Shown here: positions 61,157 through 64,000 of the stretch, piece by piece | How the letters are laid out: every line of letters starts with the position of its first letter | Position numbering within the stretch: the first letter of the stretch is position 1 | Origin: Bilabrum cf. latius | Lineage: Eukaryota > Bigyra: Bicosoecida > Bigyra > Bicosoecida | Direction of reading: 5' to 3' | Assembly (NCBI GenBank): GCA_965178125.1 | Contig: OZ237744.1 | Location: 1,178,001 to 1,242,000, forward strand | DNA: 64,000 nt | Notes under the pieces: generated by a model | Databases searched by the model: none | What the model was told of the DNA's origin: nothing | What the model saw: only the letters and a program-made list of their open reading frames with translations | Translations under genes and position numbers: made by a program

Positions 61157-64000
61157 ATGTCGCTGTCGCTTGATGATTTACTTGGCTTTCAGTTCGATAT
61201 TGATTCAGAGTCAGAGGCAGACCGCGCCAAAAAATTTCGGAAGGTAAGCTAGGAAACCTAAGTGCGCACATACCAGTCCTGTCTGCGTGTCGCGCACCAA
61301 TTCATCGCGAGATTTCAACCGCTGATGCCCGCGCTCGCAGACTGACGAGGAGCTCGCCCAGCTCACGGTGGATGCCACGCTCCCGCCGGGCGATCGAGCT
61401 GCATGTATTTTGCGCAAGGGCTAGCTTGTGCAGCAAGAAATCGTCCTGAACCAGCTGGCGTACTCGGTTGGTGCCGGCGATGTTTGGAAGTCGTCCGGGT
61501 TGCGCCCGCTGGCCCAGTCGCTGCAGGCAGTCGTGCTCTCTGACGACCTGGGTGATGAGGCAAGGCTATTAGCTACGCTGGCGCTAGCCCGCGTGGCGCA
61601 GGCCATGCCCCTGGACAACCACTCGGCGGGTGGCCGCAGCTACCGTTCTGACGCCGAGCGCGCTCTGCTCCCGGCCTGCGCGCGAGTGGTGCAGCACGCC
61701 TCTGGCCTGGACCCCTCCTCGCCCGAGAGGGAGATCCTTCTAGACGCTGCCACGGAAGCACTCGCCCAGACCGCGAGCAGGTGCTCGCTCCCTGCCGCCC
61801 GCCGGTCCGCCCTCACCCTCGCCCGGGACTGGGGCCGGAGGGACCGCACGAGGGAGGACCGGCAGAGGAGCTGCGTGCTGATCGGGGCTCTGGCCGCCTG
61901 TGCCGAGGCGGACGGGGCCTTCTGTCGCGACACGCTGCTGGCGCTGCTGCTGCCCATGTGTCAGGACACGTCAGGACACGTAAGGGAGAGGGCGGCCCAC
62001 CAGCTGCCTCTCCTGGCCCTGCGGATGGAGCCCAAGGACGTGAGGAGCAAGCTGGCGCCAGAGGTGGTGGAGCTGCTCGCAGACGAAGAGCCCGCCGTGA
62101 TCGTGGCGGCCATGCGGGCTAGCCTGGTTCTCGCCCCCATGCTGCCCCCCGGGGACAGGCGCACCCGGCTGCTGCCCGCGCTCTGCCTCCTGCTTGACGC
62201 CGCGAGGGTGCCCACCCGGGTGGTGGCCCAGCCCGCCTCCCCCGCGGCGACCAGTCTGTTCGCCTCCCCAGCCGGCGCGCGGGAGGCGAAGAGGGACCGG
62301 CTGAGGGCGAGGTCGCAGGGCATGGGCGGCGGGGCGGGGAGCGGCAGCGGCGGCGGCGGTGGGGCCGGTAAGGGGAGCAGCGGGGGCGCGGGAGGGTCCG
62401 GCGGGGGCTCGTCCAAGAGCAGCGGCGGTGGGGCGGGGGGAGATAAAGGGGGGAAAGGGGGTGGGGGGGCTCCCGTGGGTGTGACTGCCGGGGGATCCCA
62501 GATCTAGGTCCTACCTCCCGCGCTGGGCTCCCCCGAGGCCGCCGCGGTGTGGTCTGCCTCTGCCTCTGGATCGGCGACGAGTAGCTGGGGGGCCTCTGCG
62601 CCGGACCCTGCGGACTACGCTGATGTGTCTGCCGGGGAGCCAGCGCTGGATGGTGGCAAGCGTGACCTGCTGCGGAACTGCCTGGCGCTGGAGTGCCCTC
62701 GCCTGCTGCGGCTCTTTCACGCCCTGGGCGACCTGCAGGACCACGACCTGGGGGAGAGGGAGGGGGGTGATGGAGGAGATGCAGATGGAGAGGGGCCAGG
62801 GAACAAGGTGAAGCGGGCCGCGGGTCAGAGACGCAGCAGCAGCGCGCACGATTCGCTTTCGGAAGCGGCGCGTCGGGCGAGGGAAGAGGTCGGGGAGGAG
62901 GACGCGGACCAGCAGGTGGTGGGGCTGGCCATGGGCGGCTCCGCATCCCCTTCCCCGACGGCCGACATGATGATGATCGGCAGGGCTGTCGGTGCACCCT
63001 CCACGCCCCCGCCTCGACTCGCGGTGTCAACAGCGGTGGATGCAACCGTGCCAGCGTTCGCGTCACCCGCGGTACCCACCCCTGCGGGCATGATGGTGGC
63101 GCTGCTGCAGAGCCCAGAGGCCGGTGGGGCGGGGGCAGGGAGCGGCAGGCAAGTAGGAGCATCATCGCTGCCACCCTCCGCAAGCACCACTGCCCCCACA
63201 AGCGTCCCTTCCCAGTCGTCCTCCAGAGGGCCCAGCGGACTCAGCTTCAGGTCCCTGCTGGGCTTCTACATGTCTCTGACCAGGCATCCCGCCCGCAGGA
63301 TACGTGCCCTCTGCGCATGGGCGCTCCCTGCCTTCGCGGAGACCATGCGAAACAGCAGGCGGCTGGTGCCCCTCGTGCAGTCGGTGGTGCAGCGGCTGGG
63401 CTTCGACCAGGACCCCAGCGTCAGGGCAGCGGCGCTGCAGGCCATCGTGCCCGTGCTGGCGCATATCGGGGGCACTGCGGGCGCGGCCTCGCTGCAGTCT
63501 CCCCTCGCCATGGCACTGACAGACGATGCGCACGTCGTGCTCAACACGGCACTGGATTCGGTACACCTGTGGCTCCCCGCCATTGTTCCCCCGCTACCAG
63601 GGGGACCCGCGGCGCAGCTGCTGCCGGGGCACTGGCACGGGGCCCGGGAGGGCCTGCTGCACCCGCTGCTGTCTCTCCTCGGGGAACACATGCACCGCAG
63701 CAGGGTCGTGCTCAGCTGGAGGAGGCAGCTGCGCGTGCTGGTGGCGCTCAGGCACGTGGCATGCCTGCACCCCTCCCCGGACGTGCACGCGCTACTGCTG
63801 GCCCTCCTGGACAGGGGCCTCTCGGTGGCCGCCACGGCCGGGCTGCAGGCCAGGGCAGCGCACACGCTCGTGTGGATGGCCCGATTTGCCCCCTGCGGGC
63901 AGCTGCGGGCCGGCTTGGAGCAGACGATCCACCACCTGGTTGTTCTTTCGGAGGAGCCTCGGCTCAGGGCGCTGCTGGGTGAGATGGCTGGAGCCGCGTG
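61157..64000 (+). CDS. HEAT-repeat protein resembling PP4 regulatory subunit 1 (3' end beyond window)
   Basis: Exon 1 61157-61243 and exon 2 from 61341 to the window edge, with a 97-nt intron (GTAAGC...CGCAG). At least ~915 residues are present. The N-terminus is short and acidic. Residues ~55-370 and ~620 onwards are alpha-helical HEAT-type repeats (VRERAAHQLPLLALRMEPKDV, ARRIRALCAWALPAFAETM, DPSVRAAALQAIVPVLAHI), separated by a Gly/Ser-rich disordered stretch. TAGs at 61422-61424 (RKGQLVQQEIVL) and 62505-62507 are read as Gln; the standard code would cut the protein into pieces. The two HEAT blocks with a disordered middle fit PPP4R1, which regulates PP4 phosphatase, but the match is by eye. 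Confidence 0.7.

Noticed and set aside
1-64000. TAG interpreted as pyrrolysine, selenocysteine or stop read-through
   Set aside because: TAG density is far too high and spread over unrelated genes, no context element recurs, and alignable sites fit Gln.
1-64000. TAG = Leu, as reported for a few other eukaryotes
   Set aside because: ETF-beta, ACAD8, SDR and polyglutamine contexts all favour Gln; many TAGs lie in polar coiled-coil or linker positions where Leu is unlikely.
1-64000. Widespread pseudogenes under the standard code
   Set aside because: Only TAG occurs as an internal stop; TGA, TAA and frameshifts do not, on both strands and in essential genes.

Overview
This window is nuclear DNA of a GC-rich, intron-poor but spliceosomal microbial eukaryote. 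It appears to use a non-standard genetic code in which TAG encodes glutamine. Read with the standard code, most genes look broken. Read with TAG as Gln, about 25 intact genes emerge. By my count they contain about 88 in-frame TAG codons. Every complete gene then ends in TGA (23) or TAA (2), and none ends in TAG. The Gln assignment rests on alignment-type positions (ETF-beta, an ACAD8-type dehydrogenase, an SDR), on TAGs inside a polyglutamine run, and on a PTS1-like C-terminus (AKL) that lies beyond a TAG. The lineage is not determined. An IFT54 gene shows the organism builds, or descends from organisms that built, a flagellum. Peroxisomal beta-oxidation, valine catabolism and an ubiquitin system are visible. 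No plastid-specific gene is seen.

Layout. 1-2856: tandem pectin acetylesterase/Notum-like genes (minus). 2970-5375: RWD plus zinc-ribbon protein. 5615-6846: unknown protein. 6987-11077: a CPA2 cation/proton antiporter fused to three ACT-like domains. 11.2-13.3 kb: two adjacent satellite arrays (78-bp and 148-bp units). 13.7-17.1 kb: an Arc1/AIMP1-like tRNA-binding protein and a membrane-anchored TylF-type methyltransferase. 17.3-22.8 kb: LEA-like protein and a large ubiquitin-specific protease. 23.3-29.7 kb: small membrane protein, phosphoglycerate kinase, and a coiled-coil protein with a 20-unit 17-residue repeat. 30.4-35.8 kb: a single-exon 1773-residue nuclear protein with 16 TAG codons. 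36.0-39.5 kb: IFT54 with a duplicated N-terminal domain, and APC10. 40.1-50.2 kb: peroxisomal 2,4-dienoyl-CoA reductase, an Alba-like protein, ETF-beta, RTRAF, an FLVCR-type transporter, a YOD1-type OTU deubiquitinase and isobutyryl-CoA dehydrogenase. 50.4-64 kb: ankyrin protein, coiled-coil protein, secretory-pathway protein, lysophospholipid acyltransferase with a giant insertion, and a HEAT-repeat protein running off the right edge.

Gene structure. I inferred 19 introns, nearly all 86-271 nt (one is 461 nt), all GT-AG. 18 of 19 acceptors end in GCAG, and 17 of 19 introns fall in the first ~165 codons. Intergenic spaces are usually 100-400 bp and many gene pairs are divergent. Hexanucleotide microsatellites and minisatellites are common inside coding regions, where they give dipeptide tracts or coiled-coil repeats. 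ACAD8 passes electrons to ETF, so those two genes and the dienoyl-CoA reductase form a loose acyl-CoA oxidation neighbourhood. Two deubiquitinases (USP, OTU) and APC10 represent ubiquitin metabolism. No tRNA, rRNA, transposase or CRISPR was recognised, and all gene models are manual and unverified by transcripts.
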